Assembly (NCBI RefSeq): GCF_029278605.1
Contig: NZ_CP119573.1
Coordinates: 744,001 to 808,000 of the forward strand
Length of the DNA: 64,000 nt
Reading direction: 5' to 3'
DNA from: Cupriavidus sp. WKF15
GTDB lineage: Bacteria; Pseudomonadota; Gammaproteobacteria; Burkholderiales; Burkholderiaceae
The notes under the pieces are model-generated. The model did not search any database, was not told where the DNA came from, and saw only the letters and a list, made by a program, of their open reading frames with translations. A program made the position numbers and the translations under genes. How positions within the stretch are numbered: the stretch's first letter is position 1; every line of letters begins with the position of its first letter. Shown piece after piece: positions 44,150 through 52,980 of this stretch.

Positions 44150-45118
44150 ATGCCTGGCATCCACAGGATCCTTACCGCTGCCGTATTCGCCCTGTCCGCG
44201 CTGCCCGCGGCGCAGGCGCTCGCCGAGTATCCCGACAAGCCGATCCGCTTCGTCGTGCCATTTGCGGCCGGCAGCGCGACCGACCAGCTGGCCCGCGCGA
44301 TCGGGCAGGCCGTGACCGTGGACAGCAAGGTCACCGTGGTGGTGGACAACAAGCCCGGCGCCAACGGCTTCATTGCCGCCACCGATGTCGCCAAGGCCAG
44401 CGCCGACGGGTATACGGTGCTGATCACCACCAACACCACGCACGCCGCCAACGAGCACCTGTTCCACAAGCTGCCGTATGACCCGGTCAAGGACTACACG
44501 CCGGTGACGGCGCTGGGCCGCGGCGGCCAGATCATGGTCGTGAACCCGCAGCTGCCGGCCAAGACCGTGGGCGAGTTCATCGCGCTGGCGAAGAAGCAGC
44601 CAGGCAAGCTCAGCTTCGGCAGCGGCAGTTCGTCGTCGCGCATCGCCGGCGAGCTGTTCCAGCAGATGGCGCATGTCGAGCTGCTGCACGTGCCTTACAA
44701 GAGCAACCCGCTGGCCGTGACCGACCTGCTCGGCAACCAGATCCAGATGATGATCACCGATACCGCCACCGGCCTGCCGCAGGTCAAGAGCGGCAAGCTG
44801 CGCGCGCTCGGGGTATCGGGCAAGACCCGCTCGCCACTGGCGCCCGATGTCCCGACCATCGACGAGGCGGGTGTCAAGGGCTATGAGATGAGCTACTGGT
44901 TCGCGGCGTACGCGCCGGCCGGCACGCCGCCCGCGGTGGTCAACAAGCTCAATGCCATGCTGGTGAAGGCCGCGCGCAGCGACACCGCCGCGAGCTTCTA
45001 CCAGGGCACCGGCACGGAAGTGTTTACGAGCACGCCGGCGGAGCTGGCCCGCTTCCAGCAGCAGGAATCGGCCAAATGGGGCCGCATCATCAAGGCCGCG
45101 AATATCCAGCCTGAATAA
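44150..45118 (+). CDS. Bug family periplasmic solute-binding protein (TctC type)
   Basis: A 322-residue TctC-type receptor with a signal peptide (residues 1-22, PAAQALA) followed by EYPDKPIRFVVPFAAGSATD. The ligand is unknown but should be a carboxylate feeding the AtuA-like proteins encoded just upstream (53 bp). AGGAGA lies before the ATG at 44150. The unit ends in a clear hairpin terminator at 45141-45162. Confidence 0.92.
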   Translation: MPGIHRILTAAVFALSALPAAQALAEYPDKPIRFVVPFAAGSATDQLARAIGQAVTVDSKVTVVVDNKPGANGFIAATDVAKASADGYTVLITTNTTHAANEHLFHKLPYDPVKDYTPVTALGRGGQIMVVNPQLPAKTVGEFIALAKKQPGKLSFGSGSSSSRIAGELFQQMAHVELLHVPYKSNPLAVTDLLGNQIQMMITDTATGLPQVKSGKLRALGVSGKTRSPLAPDVPTIDEAGVKGYEMSYWFAAYAPAGTPPAVVNKLNAMLVKAARSDTAASFYQGTGTEVFTSTPAELARFQQQESAKWGRIIKAANIQPE

Positions 45119-45140
45119 CGGAAACGCGGATTGCGCCTGC

Positions 45141-45162
45141 AACGGGGCCATCGGCCCCGTTT
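45141..45162 (+). terminator. Hairpin terminator after Bug gene
   Basis: AACGGGGCC-ATC-GGCCCCGTT followed by TT, a 9-bp perfect stem with a 3-base loop. T-tract short. Confidence 0.55.
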
Positions 45163-45167
45163 GACTT

Positions 45168-45187
45168 ACGCAGAAGTAGGTACGCTT
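45168..45187 (-). repeat. Short dispersed repeat, copy d
   Basis: Minus-orientation copy AAGCGTACCTACTTCTGCGT, with a one-base expansion in the middle of the consensus. It lies just after the terminator of the Bug gene. Confidence 0.5.
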
Positions 45188-45323
45188 TTGCACTGGGGCT
45201 AACCGCTGGCCCTTGTCGCGCCTTAAGATACGCGTTCGGCTGGCTGCCGCGGCAAAACTTCCGCGACAGCCCGGCCATGCCAGCCGCTTGCCCCGAGAAC
45301 GCGAATCAAAACAGGAGCGTGAC

Positions 45324-46349
45324 ATGAAGCCGCCGAATGCCTTGACCCATCGACTTGCCGGTGCCCTCGTTGCCGGGGCGGCCCTGGTTGGCACGTTGTT
45401 GCCACCTATCTTGCCCGCCGCGCATGCCGCGCCGCCGGCGCAGGTCAGGACGCAGGCGCCGGGGTACTACCGCATGATGGTGGGCCAGTTCGAGGTGACG
45501 GCACTCTACGACGGCTACATCGACCTGGATCCGAAACTCTTCAAGTACACCAGTGCGCGCGAAATGCAGCGCCTGCTGGCGCGCAGTTTCGTGGCATCGA
45601 CACCCGGCATGCAGACGGCTGTCAATGCCTATGTGGTGAATACCGGCAGCCATCTCGTGCTGGTCGATACCGGCGCTGCGGGCTGCTTCGGGCCGACGCT
45701 GGGCCAGGTCGTCACCAACCTGCGCGCGGCCGGTTACGAGCCGGCGCAGGTCGACACCGTGCTCCTTACGCACCTGCACGGAGACCATGCCTGCGGCCTC
45801 GTTTCCGGCGGGCAGGCGGTGTTTCCCAACGCCACGGTATACGCCGACAAGGCCGACGCCAGCTACTGGCTTGGCGATGCCAACGCCGCCGCGGCCGGCA
45901 AGGACAGCCAGGCGCTGTTCGGCATGGCGCGCGATGCCGTGGCGCCATACCAGGCCGCCAGCCGCTTCCGCACCTTTGACGCGGTCACGGGTACGGAGCC
46001 GGTGCCGGGTGTGCGCACGGTAGCCGCCTACGGCCACACGCCGGGGCATACCGGCTACCTGTTTACCTCGGGCAAGGACAGCCTGCTGCTGTGGGGCGAC
46101 ATCGTCCACAACCATGCGGTGCAGTTCCGCCGGCCTTCCGTGTCGATCGAGTTCGATGTCGACAGCCACGCCGCGGCGATCACGCGCAACCGGATCCTGG
46201 CCGATGCGGCAAAGGGCAGGTTGTGGGTCGGCGGCGCGCACCTGCCGTTTCCGGGCCTTGGCCACGTGCGCCGGGACACGGCCGGCTATGAGTGGGTGCC
46301 GGTGGAGTTTGGCCCGATCCGAGAGGACAGGCTTGCACCGCAGCGCTAA
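45324..46349 (+). CDS. Periplasmic MBL-fold metallo-hydrolase
   Basis: A 341-residue protein with a signal peptide (about residues 1-36, AAHAAPP), then the metallo-beta-lactamase fold: HLHGDHACGL (His150, His152, Asp154, His155) and VDTGAAGCFGPTLG, GHTPGHTGYLF, and LLLWGDIVHNH supply the zinc ligands. Such exported MBL proteins occur beside PQQ-dependent dehydrogenases, as here (its 3' end overlaps the cytochrome c gene on the other strand by 4 bp), and may have a role in quinoprotein systems. Substrate unknown. Confidence 0.83.
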   Translation: MKPPNALTHRLAGALVAGAALVGTLLPPILPAAHAAPPAQVRTQAPGYYRMMVGQFEVTALYDGYIDLDPKLFKYTSAREMQRLLARSFVASTPGMQTAVNAYVVNTGSHLVLVDTGAAGCFGPTLGQVVTNLRAAGYEPAQVDTVLLTHLHGDHACGLVSGGQAVFPNATVYADKADASYWLGDANAAAAGKDSQALFGMARDAVAPYQAASRFRTFDAVTGTEPVPGVRTVAAYGHTPGHTGYLFTSGKDSLLLWGDIVHNHAVQFRRPSVSIEFDVDSHAAAITRNRILADAAKGRLWVGGAHLPFPGLGHVRRDTAGYEWVPVEFGPIREDRLAPQR

Positions 46350-46996
46350 TTCAGGTTCGTGACGTAGCTGGCAAGGTTGCGGATATCGTCATCGCTCAGG
46401 TTGCGCGAGACGCTGGTCATATTGCCCGCGTCATTGGTGCGCCGCCTGGCGCGGAAATCTTCGAGCTGCTTGACGATATAGGCGTAGTGCTGCCCCGCCA
46501 CGCGCGGGATCTCGTTCTGGCCCGAGAACCCGCCAAGGTGGCACATGGTACACAGCACCTCCTCGGCTTTCTTGCGCCCCGCATCGACGCGCGCGGCGTC
46601 GACCTTGTAAGTGGAAGGCAGCGGCTTCTGCGCAGCGAAATAGTCGGCCAGGTCCTGCATGTCCTCGCGCGAGAGTTTCGCGGCCACTGGCGACATATCC
46701 GAGTTGCTGCGGCGGCCTTCCTTGAAGTCGCGCAACTGCAGGTATATGTAGCGGGAATTCTGGCCGGCCAGCTGCGGGTGGGCCGGATCGGTCGAGTTGC
46801 CTTGCGGACCGTGGCAGGTCACGCACACCTGGGCCTTGGCTTGTCCGGCGGCGGCGTCCGCGCGGGCCAGGCCGCTCATGCCGCCGGGGCACAGCAGCAG
46901 GCCCAGCGCCAGCAGCAGCCCTGACGGGAGGCTGCGGCGCGCTGGGATCAGGCATGAGATGACGCGTTGCCCGCGTTGGGCGTTATTGCACTGCAA
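46346..46996 (-). CDS. Diheme cytochrome c (start uncertain)
   Basis: A ~216-residue c-type cytochrome with two CXXCH haem sites, [10 protein letters not shown] and [10 protein letters not shown], and conserved Met-containing segments as axial ligands (SDMSPVA and GNMTSVS). It is preceded by a hydrophobic export segment ([15 protein letters not shown]). There is no ATG or GTG at a suitable place: the first in-frame start that includes this export segment is TTG at 46996, inside the end of the PQQ dehydrogenase gene. The ATG at 46955 is in another frame, and ATG 46877 would lose the signal peptide. It probably accepts electrons from the PQQ dehydrogenase encoded immediately upstream. Confidence 0.72.
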   Translation of the reverse strand: MQCNNAQRGQRVISCLIPARRSLPSGLLLALGLLLCPGGMSGLARADAAAGQAKAQVCVTCHGPQGNSTDPAHPQLAGQNSRYIYLQLRDFKEGRRSNSDMSPVAAKLSREDMQDLADYFAAQKPLPSTYKVDAARVDAGRKKAEEVLCTMCHLGGFSGQNEIPRVAGQHYAYIVKQLEDFRARRRTNDAGNMTSVSRNLSDDDIRNLASYVTNLN

Positions 46997-48713
46997 AGAC
47001 GAAGATGCTGTTGCCGCGCTTGAAGTCGATCTGGGTATTGCCGCCCGCGGCGACGGCGATGTATTGCTTGCCGCCGACCATGTAGGACACCGCCGGCGCA
47101 TTGACACCCGCACCGCACTGGTACTCCCACAGCTTCTTGCCCGTCGCCGCGTCAAAGGCGCGGAACAGGCCATTGCCCTCGCCGTTGAACACCAGGCCGC
47201 CCGCGGTGGCCAGCACGCCTCCGATCAGCGGCTGATCGGTCTTGAAGTCCCACTTCACCTTGCCCGTATCGATATTGACGGCCGACAGCTTGCCCCACTG
47301 CTGCTCGCTCGGGATCGTCTTGAAGGCGCCGCCGAGCCACAGCTTGCCACCGGGATACGGCACGTCTTCAACCTGGTATGTCATCGGCTGGTGCAGGTTG
47401 GCCGCATAGGCGAGGCGCAACTTCGGGTTGAACGCCATCGGCGACCATTCGACGCCGCCATTGGCGCCGGGCAGCATGCGCGCGCCAGCCGGCGTCGGCA
47501 GCGTCCACATGTTTTCCTGCGGCACCATGGCTTCCGAGAAGCGGATCAGGCGCCCGTCGCGGCGATCATGCACATAGACGTGACCGGTCTTGCCGCCGTG
47601 GATCACGCCGGGAATCATGGCACCCTTCTCGTCGCGCACGTCGACCAGGATCGGTGGGCTGACCGCATCGAGGTCCCAGACGTCATGGGCGATATATTGC
47701 GAGTGCCACTTGTAGGCGCCGGTGTCGAGATCGATGGCGACCATGGAGTCCGTGTACAGGTTGTCGCCCGGACGGATGGCGCCGTACAAGTCAGGCGACG
47801 GGTTGCCCACGACGAAGATCACGAGCTTGTTGGCGCGGTCCACGGCGGGCGCCATCCACACGCCGCCGCCCAGCGTCTTGTAGAAGCCGCCGCCCTTGTC
47901 GGCCAGCATCTTCTTTTCGGCGGCGATATCGCGCTTCATGTCGCGGCCGGTCGCGTCCTTGGTGGCCCAGACACCTTCATGGCCCTTCTCGGGAATCGTG
48001 TAGAAGGTCCACAAGAGCTTGCCGTCGTTGGCGCTGAACGCCTTGACGAAGCCGCGGATGCCATATTCGCCGCCATTGGTGCCGATCAGCACCTTGTCGT
48101 CGATGACGACCGGCGCCATGGTTTCCGAATAGCCCAGTTCAGGATCGGCGATCTGCGTCTCCCAGAGCAACTTGCCGGTCTTCGCATCGAGCGAGACCAG
48201 CTTGGAATCGAGCGTGCCCATGTAGAGACGGTCGCCGCTGATCGCCACGCCGCGGTTGTTCGGGCCGCAGCAGAAGGTCGTGACCGGCCCCATTTTGTGC
48301 TTGTAGTGCCAGAACTCCTTGCCGGTCACCGCGTCGATGGCGTAGACGTGGTTATAAGACGTGGTGAGGAACATCACGCCGTTGACGACGATCGGCGCGG
48401 TCTCCATCGACTCCATCACGGCGGTCTGGAACACGAACGCGGGCCGCAGCCTGGCAACATTCTTCGTGTTGATCTGGCTGCCGGCGTAGTAGCGCGTCTG
48501 GCCGTACGAGCCGTTGGAATGCAGCCAGTCGTTGCTGTTGGTCAGCGCGCCGTCGAGCTGTGCCTGGGTGACGGGACGCAGCGCGCCGGACATTGGCGAT
48601 CCCGGGGTGGTCGCGCCGCCCTGGATCTCTTCGGCGCCGTGCGCGGCGGAGGCAACCAGGGTCAGGAACAGCAGGGAAAGGGCATGCCGGGAGAGACGAG
48701 GGACAGAGAGCAT
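46983..48713 (-). CDS. PQQ-dependent alcohol dehydrogenase, possibly lanthanide-type
   Basis: A 576-residue quinoprotein with a signal peptide (1-26) and eight-bladed propeller sequences. The vicinal Cys148-Cys149 (TTFCCGPNN) is the disulfide ring that PQQ enzymes need. Metal ligands can be placed: Glu216 (GGEYGIRGF), Asn304 (GNPSPD), Asp347 with Asp349 in WDLDAVSP. The second Asp two residues after the catalytic Asp is the mark of lanthanide-dependent (XoxF/PedH-like) enzymes; calcium types lack it. The alcohol substrate is unknown. The gene precedes the diheme cytochrome. Confidence 0.88.
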   Translation of the reverse strand: MLSVPRLSRHALSLLFLTLVASAAHGAEEIQGGATTPGSPMSGALRPVTQAQLDGALTNSNDWLHSNGSYGQTRYYAGSQINTKNVARLRPAFVFQTAVMESMETAPIVVNGVMFLTTSYNHVYAIDAVTGKEFWHYKHKMGPVTTFCCGPNNRGVAISGDRLYMGTLDSKLVSLDAKTGKLLWETQIADPELGYSETMAPVVIDDKVLIGTNGGEYGIRGFVKAFSANDGKLLWTFYTIPEKGHEGVWATKDATGRDMKRDIAAEKKMLADKGGGFYKTLGGGVWMAPAVDRANKLVIFVVGNPSPDLYGAIRPGDNLYTDSMVAIDLDTGAYKWHSQYIAHDVWDLDAVSPPILVDVRDEKGAMIPGVIHGGKTGHVYVHDRRDGRLIRFSEAMVPQENMWTLPTPAGARMLPGANGGVEWSPMAFNPKLRLAYAANLHQPMTYQVEDVPYPGGKLWLGGAFKTIPSEQQWGKLSAVNIDTGKVKWDFKTDQPLIGGVLATAGGLVFNGEGNGLFRAFDAATGKKLWEYQCGAGVNAPAVSYMVGGKQYIAVAAGGNTQIDFKRGNSIFVFAVQ

Positions 48714-49455
48714 GGGACGCTCCTTTTTCGATTTTTGTAGCCCCGGCGCGCCTGTCTCGTGCGCCGGTCGACGGCGCTCAGTCGGACATCAGCGCGGCGC
48801 ACAAACTAGCCCGGCCGCGCAACGAAGTGGTCCGAGGTGAGGGCAGTATAGGTAAGAATGTGCACAAGACAACCAATAACGCGCGGGGTTATGCGCCGCG
48901 GGTGCAAGTCGCGCAATCCTCCCTGCATTGCAGCATTTCACGCTGCGCTTGAATTTGGCTCTTCGCTGGAGGGAGATGATGGGTTGTCGTGCTTGGCAGG
49001 CGCCGCTGTTTCGCCGGCTACGCCGGCGAAACAGCGTCGCCTGGCGGCTGGCCATCAACGATGCACTTCTTGTTTTCGAGCGGCTTTGGTTTCGCGATGC
49101 TTGGTTGCCCGTTCGAGCCTGCTACGCATAGTGATTCAGAACCAGTGCCTGCGATAACCGGCTTGTGTACGATCCCCATGTAGGGCTCGGGTACAGCGTT
49201 CCAATAGCGTCAGTGGTAGGACGCCTACGGCTGCGCTGCGCGCGCGTCCTAGTCGGTCTGCGACGGGCATCGTCGTCGCCCGTGCCAACGGTTCGGTTTC
49301 TCTGCTTCGCTGTGGCGCGGTTTGCCTGCGGCCTGGGTGCTCAGACTAGGGCTCTGCGCGTAGCGCAGCCGAAGGCGATTACACGATGTCGGTTGCAGCA
49401 GGGACCACGGACAGTTTCGGGGCTCGTTCAATCATTGCTTGAAAGCCTACCGGCG
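48714..49455. other. Intergenic region holding left half of a repeat element
   Basis: Positions 48714-48980 are the presumed promoter region of the PQQ dehydrogenase gene with no clear boxes. From about 48981 the inverted-repeat-bounded element begins (see repeat entry), with a strongly conserved core at 49036-49258. No plausible gene is seen; open frames in the core recur in copy 2 because the DNA is conserved. Confidence 0.5.
49448..49455. repeat. 8-bp target site duplication, left
   Basis: TACCGGCG, repeated exactly at 50827-50834 on the other side of the IS256 element. Confidence 0.85.
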
Positions 49456-50826
49456 GGACCTATCCGGAAATTTGTGTACGAGGCATATCATGAGAGGTAA
49501 TGACCATGGATATGCCGATGAAGAAGAAACGTACGGTGGCGTCTCAGGCAGCGGCCCGCGGGCCGCTGCCTGCCTTGCCTGACGGCTTGCTTGATGAGTT
49601 GGTTAAAGGGCCGATGACGCCCGGCGAGGTCCAGGATCTGATGCTGGCGTTCAACAAGGCCATCATCGAGCGGGCGATGAGCGCCGAGATGAGCATGCAT
49701 TTGGGCTACAAGCCAGGCGAGCCCAAGCCGGCCGAGCAGTCCAATGCGCGTAACGGTCTGAGCGGCAAGACCGTGATCACCGACCGCGGCCCGGTGCGGG
49801 TCGAACTGCCACGCGACCGCGATGGCAGTTTCGATCCGGTTCTGATCCCGAAGCACGAACGGCGCTTTACCGGCTTCGATGAGCGCATTATCGCCATGTA
49901 CGCGCGCGGCATGAGCGTGCGCGAGATCCAGGCGTTTCTGGCCGAGAGCTACGGCACCGAAGTCTCCCCGGACTTCATCAGCTCGGTCACCGACGAGGTC
50001 ATGGCCGAGACCATCGCCTGGCAGAACCGTCCGCTTGAGGCCATGTACCCGGTCGTGTTCTTCGACGCGTTGCGGGTCAAGATCCGCAGTGACGGCATCG
50101 TCAGCAATAAGGCCGTGTATCTGGCATTGGGAATCCAGGCAGATGGCCAGCGCGACGTGCTGGGCCTGTGGGTCGAGCAGACCGAAGGCGCCAAGTTCTG
50201 GCTCAAGGTCTTCAATGAACTCAAGAACCGAGGCTGCCAGGACATCCTGATCGCAGTGGTCGACGGCCTCAAGGGGTTGACGGAGGCCGTTGCCACGGCC
50301 TATCCCCGCACGACGGTGCAGACCTGCATTGTGCATTTGATCCGCAACAGCCTGGAATACGCCAACTATAAGGACCGCAAGGTGCTGGCACAGGCGCTGC
50401 GTCCGATCTACAGCGCGGCCAGCGAACAAGAGGCCGGGCAGGCGCTGCAGGACTTCGCCGACGGCCCGTGGGGAGCCAAGTACCCGATGATCGTGCAGTC
50501 GTGGCGACGCGCCTGGGAGCACGTCATACCGTTCTTCGTGTTCCCGCCCGACATCCGGCGTGTGATCTACACCACGAATGCCATTGAGAGCTTGAACATG
50601 CAGTTGCGCAAGATCATCAAGACCCGGGGCCACTTCCCTTCGGATGAAGCTGCGATCAAGTTGCTGTGGCTGGCGCTGCGCAACGTGCTGACCAAGTCCG
50701 TTCGCACGACCTATGACTGGAAGTCCGCCATGAATCAGTTTGCTATTCTGTATGGCGAGCGATTTACTGCCGCTCGAAGCTGACAGAATTCAAAACCGCC
50801 TCGCACACAAAAATACGGACAGGCCC
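49456..50826 (+). mobile_element. IS256-family insertion sequence
   Basis: A complete 1371-bp insertion sequence. Terminal inverted repeats of 29 bp (49456-49484 and 50798-50826) match at 23 positions and share the inner part TTTGTGT-x-CGAGGC. An 8-bp duplication TACCGGCG flanks both ends. Inside is one intact transposase gene. The intact repeats and exact duplication suggest recent or preserved insertion. It lies within copy 1 of the ~0.65-kb repeat element. Confidence 0.88.
49500..50783 (+). CDS. IS256 family (mutator-type) transposase
   Basis: A 427-residue transposase that fills the IS256-family element. Visible motifs: RNGLSGKTV near the N-terminus, the catalytic Asp in VVFFDALRVKIR and in LIAVVDGLKGL, and the C-terminal TTNAIESLNMQLRK, which carries the Glu of the DDE triad. 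The reading frame is intact and starts 44 bp inside the left end. Start choice between ATG 49500 (MTMDM) and nearby in-frame ATGs 49506 and 49515 is open. Confidence 0.93.
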   Translation: MTMDMPMKKKRTVASQAAARGPLPALPDGLLDELVKGPMTPGEVQDLMLAFNKAIIERAMSAEMSMHLGYKPGEPKPAEQSNARNGLSGKTVITDRGPVRVELPRDRDGSFDPVLIPKHERRFTGFDERIIAMYARGMSVREIQAFLAESYGTEVSPDFISSVTDEVMAETIAWQNRPLEAMYPVVFFDALRVKIRSDGIVSNKAVYLALGIQADGQRDVLGLWVEQTEGAKFWLKVFNELKNRGCQDILIAVVDGLKGLTEAVATAYPRTTVQTCIVHLIRNSLEYANYKDRKVLAQALRPIYSAASEQEAGQALQDFADGPWGAKYPMIVQSWRRAWEHVIPFFVFPPDIRRVIYTTNAIESLNMQLRKIIKTRGHFPSDEAAIKLLWLALRNVLTKSVRTTYDWKSAMNQFAILYGERFTAARS

Positions 50827-50834
50827 TACCGGCG
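50827..50834. repeat. 8-bp target site duplication, right
   Basis: TACCGGCG, identical to 49448-49455. Confidence 0.85.
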
Positions 50835-51023
50835 GACGCGCACCACGCGGCAGGCAGCCAGGCACACTCTGAAGCCCATCCCCGTACAACACCCGCAGCA
50901 CACTACGATCAATATTCGCCCGCTAGGGCAAGTAAACGCGCTTTTTGGTTACTTTTTGTCGCTCGGACAAAAAGTGACTCGCCGGCTACGCCGGCGAAAC
51001 AGCGGCGCCTGCCAAGCACAACA

Positions 51024-51096
51024 ACCTCAACCTCAACCCCAACCCCAACCCCAACCCCAACCCCAACCCCAACACCAACACCAACCCCATCCCCAC
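51024..51096. repeat. CCCCAA-type hexanucleotide repeat
   Basis: About twelve consecutive units of AACCCC, degenerate at both ends (AACCTC, ACCAAC). It lies in the leader of the ankyrin gene, about 90 bp before its ATG, next to the right end of repeat element copy 1. Slippage could vary its length. Confidence 0.8.
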
Positions 51097-51181
51097 AACC
51101 CAGCAATGAACCTTGAATTTGTGCTTTGCGCACACCAAACTTAGCGGCAGCCGCACCGGCCGCAGCCGCAAGGAGCCGCAG

Positions 51182-51847
51182 ATGAACCGCGCAGTGCAGA
51201 GAGTTTCCATGATGGGGCTGTGCCTGCTCGGGGCACTGTGCCTGCAGGCAACCGTCCGGGCCGAGGACGACGTCAGCCTGAATGCCCGGCTGCTGGCTTC
51301 AGCCCGCGCCGGCGACGAGGCCGGCGTGCGCAGCGCGCTGCAACAAGGCGCCGCGGTCGATTCGCGCAACCGGATCGGCGACACCGCGCTGATTACCGCC
51401 GCCAAGCGCGGGCTGACCGGCATGGCGCGCACGCTGGTCGATCACGGCGCCAATGTCAGCCAGCCCAACCTCCAGGGCGTCACGCCGCTGATGGCGGCAG
51501 CGTTTGGCGGCTACCCGGACATCACCGCGATGCTGCTGGAGCGCCACGCCGACCTCAACGCGACCGACCGCATCAGCAAGACGGCCATGGTCTACGCCGC
51601 CGGGCAGGGGCAGGTGGCGGTGGTGAAGCAATTGCTCGATGCCGGCGTGGACGTCAACGCGCGCTATCAGCATGGGCTCACGGCGCTGATGTGGGCCGCC
51701 GGCTACGACAAGAGCGAGGTCGTGCAGCTGCTGCTGGCGCGCGGCGCCGATGCCGCCCTGCAGGACGACCGCGGGCTGACCGCGCGCGCCATTGCCGACC
51801 AGGCAGGCGCCAAAGCCGCGGCGGCCGTCATGGCTGCGCGCCCGTAG
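51182..51847 (+). CDS. Secreted ankyrin-repeat protein
   Basis: A 221-residue protein with a signal peptide (about residues 1-27, ending VRAEDD) followed by about five ankyrin-like repeats, such as GDTALITAAKRGLTGMARTL and GVTPLMAAAFGGYPDITAML. It is exported to the periplasm. Relatives often sit with catalase or quinoprotein genes and bind partner proteins. AAGGAG precedes ATG 51182. No partner is identified; the adjacent YVTN propeller and TonB receptor genes are on the opposite strand. Confidence 0.84.
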   Translation: MNRAVQRVSMMGLCLLGALCLQATVRAEDDVSLNARLLASARAGDEAGVRSALQQGAAVDSRNRIGDTALITAAKRGLTGMARTLVDHGANVSQPNLQGVTPLMAAAFGGYPDITAMLLERHADLNATDRISKTAMVYAAGQGQVAVVKQLLDAGVDVNARYQHGLTALMWAAGYDKSEVVQLLLARGADAALQDDRGLTARAIADQAGAKAAAAVMAARP

Positions 51848-51867
51848 CGGCCCGGCAGCATGGCGTG

Positions 51868-52941
51868 TCAGGGTGCGTCGATCGAACCGACGCTCTTCGG
51901 ATAGGTCACGACACCCCACGCGAGCGGCACCCCGTCGACCTGCTGCACCGGCTGGTAGCTGCGCGCGTCGAACACCTGCACGGCATTGGAACGCCCGCAC
52001 GCCACCAGCAGGCGCGCGTCGTCGGGCGTGAAGCTGAAGTGCCAGCAGCGCTTGCCCACGGCGATATCGGCCAGCGGCGCGTAGCTCTGGCCGTCGAAGA
52101 CCTGCAGCGTGTCAGCGCGCGAAGCCGCCACGAACACGCGGGCGCCGCTGCGGTCGAAGGTGATGCCATAGGGTCCGGTGCGCGTGGGTACGGTGCGCAG
52201 CACGCGGTAGTCGTCGGCGGCCAGTACCAGGAATGCGTTGGCAGATTCCAGCGTCACCACATAGCGGCTGCCGTCGGGACTCGCGCGGATGCCGCGCGGA
52301 CGCGAACCGGCAGGCATTGGCAGGCGTTGCAGCTGCCGGCCGCTCGCCTTCTCGTAGACGGTGACCGTGTCGTCGCCTTCATTGGTGACCAGCATCAGCT
52401 GCCCGTCGCGCGAGAACTCGATGCCCTCGGTTTCCAGGCCGCTGCGGATGGTGCGCGCCACGCGCCAGGTGCGCAGGTCGACCACGGCGATTTCGGCCGG
52501 CAGCGGCTTGTCGTCGTCGTGCTTGCCGGCGTCCTTGGGAGCTGTCGGTGTGCCAGGCTTCCCCGGTGGGCCCGGCCGTTCGCCGGGCTCGTATGTGACG
52601 AAGGCCTGATCGCCGGCCACGCGCACGAACTCCGGGTTCTGGCCGATCGGCACGCGCTTCACCTCCTTGCCGGCGGCTACGTCGATCACGGACATGTCGC
52701 CGCTTTCCTTGTTTGCCGTCAGCAGGTATTTGCCGTCCGCGGTAAGCCCGAGCCCGCGCGGTCCCTTGCCCGCGATGACCGGGCCTGGCAGGCGTTCCAT
52801 GCGCTCCAGGTCGATTACGGCAATGCCGCCGCTCTCGGAGGACACATAGGCCTGCGCCGCGCGGGCCTGGCCCGTCGTGGCCAGCAGGGCGGCAAGCGCC
52901 AGCAGTGCGGCGGCACGCATGGAGGGGGATGTCGATGTCAT
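51868..52941 (-). CDS. Periplasmic YVTN/40-residue beta-propeller protein
   Basis: A 357-residue exported protein with a signal peptide (residues 1-28, AARA) and seven or so 40-residue propeller repeats (IAVIDLERM, MSVIDVAAGKEVKRV, IAVVDLRTWRVAR, VTVYEKASG, FLVLAADDYRVL, LQVFDGQSYAPLADI, VQVFDARSYQPV). An extended loop of Pro/Gly/Lys (about 127-145) interrupts the propeller. Similar propellers accompany PQQ dehydrogenases and TonB receptors. AGGAG precedes ATG 52941. It is followed upstream by the TonB receptor on the same strand, 39 bp away, so they are co-transcribed. Confidence 0.84.
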   Translation of the reverse strand: MTSTSPSMRAAALLALAALLATTGQARAAQAYVSSESGGIAVIDLERMERLPGPVIAGKGPRGLGLTADGKYLLTANKESGDMSVIDVAAGKEVKRVPIGQNPEFVRVAGDQAFVTYEPGERPGPPGKPGTPTAPKDAGKHDDDKPLPAEIAVVDLRTWRVARTIRSGLETEGIEFSRDGQLMLVTNEGDDTVTVYEKASGRQLQRLPMPAGSRPRGIRASPDGSRYVVTLESANAFLVLAADDYRVLRTVPTRTGPYGITFDRSGARVFVAASRADTLQVFDGQSYAPLADIAVGKRCWHFSFTPDDARLLVACGRSNAVQVFDARSYQPVQQVDGVPLAWGVVTYPKSVGSIDAP

Positions 52942-52980
52942 GGCGGCTCCTCTAAGCAAAATCGAGACGACACCGGCGCG

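Larger units (their letters stand above)
48981..51027. repeat. Inverted-repeat-bounded intergenic element, copy 1 (interrupted by IS256)
   Basis: The element starts with GTTGTCGTGCTTGGCAGG and ends with its near complement. A perfect hairpin CGCTGTTTCGCCGGC-TAC-GCCGGCGAAACAGCG lies at 49004-49036, and the right arm has ACTTTTTGTC-GCTCG-GACAAAAAGT (50951-50975). The core 49036-49258 is about 90 percent identical to 59575-59797. Without the IS (1371 bp) and one 8-bp duplication it is about 660 bp. No gene is evident inside. Confidence 0.65.

Noticed and set aside
48858..49157. Open frame in repeat element copy 1 with a conserved VIQNQCLR end
   Set aside because: Shared with copy 2 by DNA conservation; the two start regions differ and there is no coding character.
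51024..51096. Telomere-like CCCCAA repeat as a chromosome end
   Set aside because: It lies inside a continuous sequence with genes on both sides; only the repeat unit resembles telomeres.
50740..51144. Frame reading the CCCCAA tract as Gln-Pro repeats
   Set aside because: It begins within the IS transposase end and reads a tandem repeat; no evidence of a protein.
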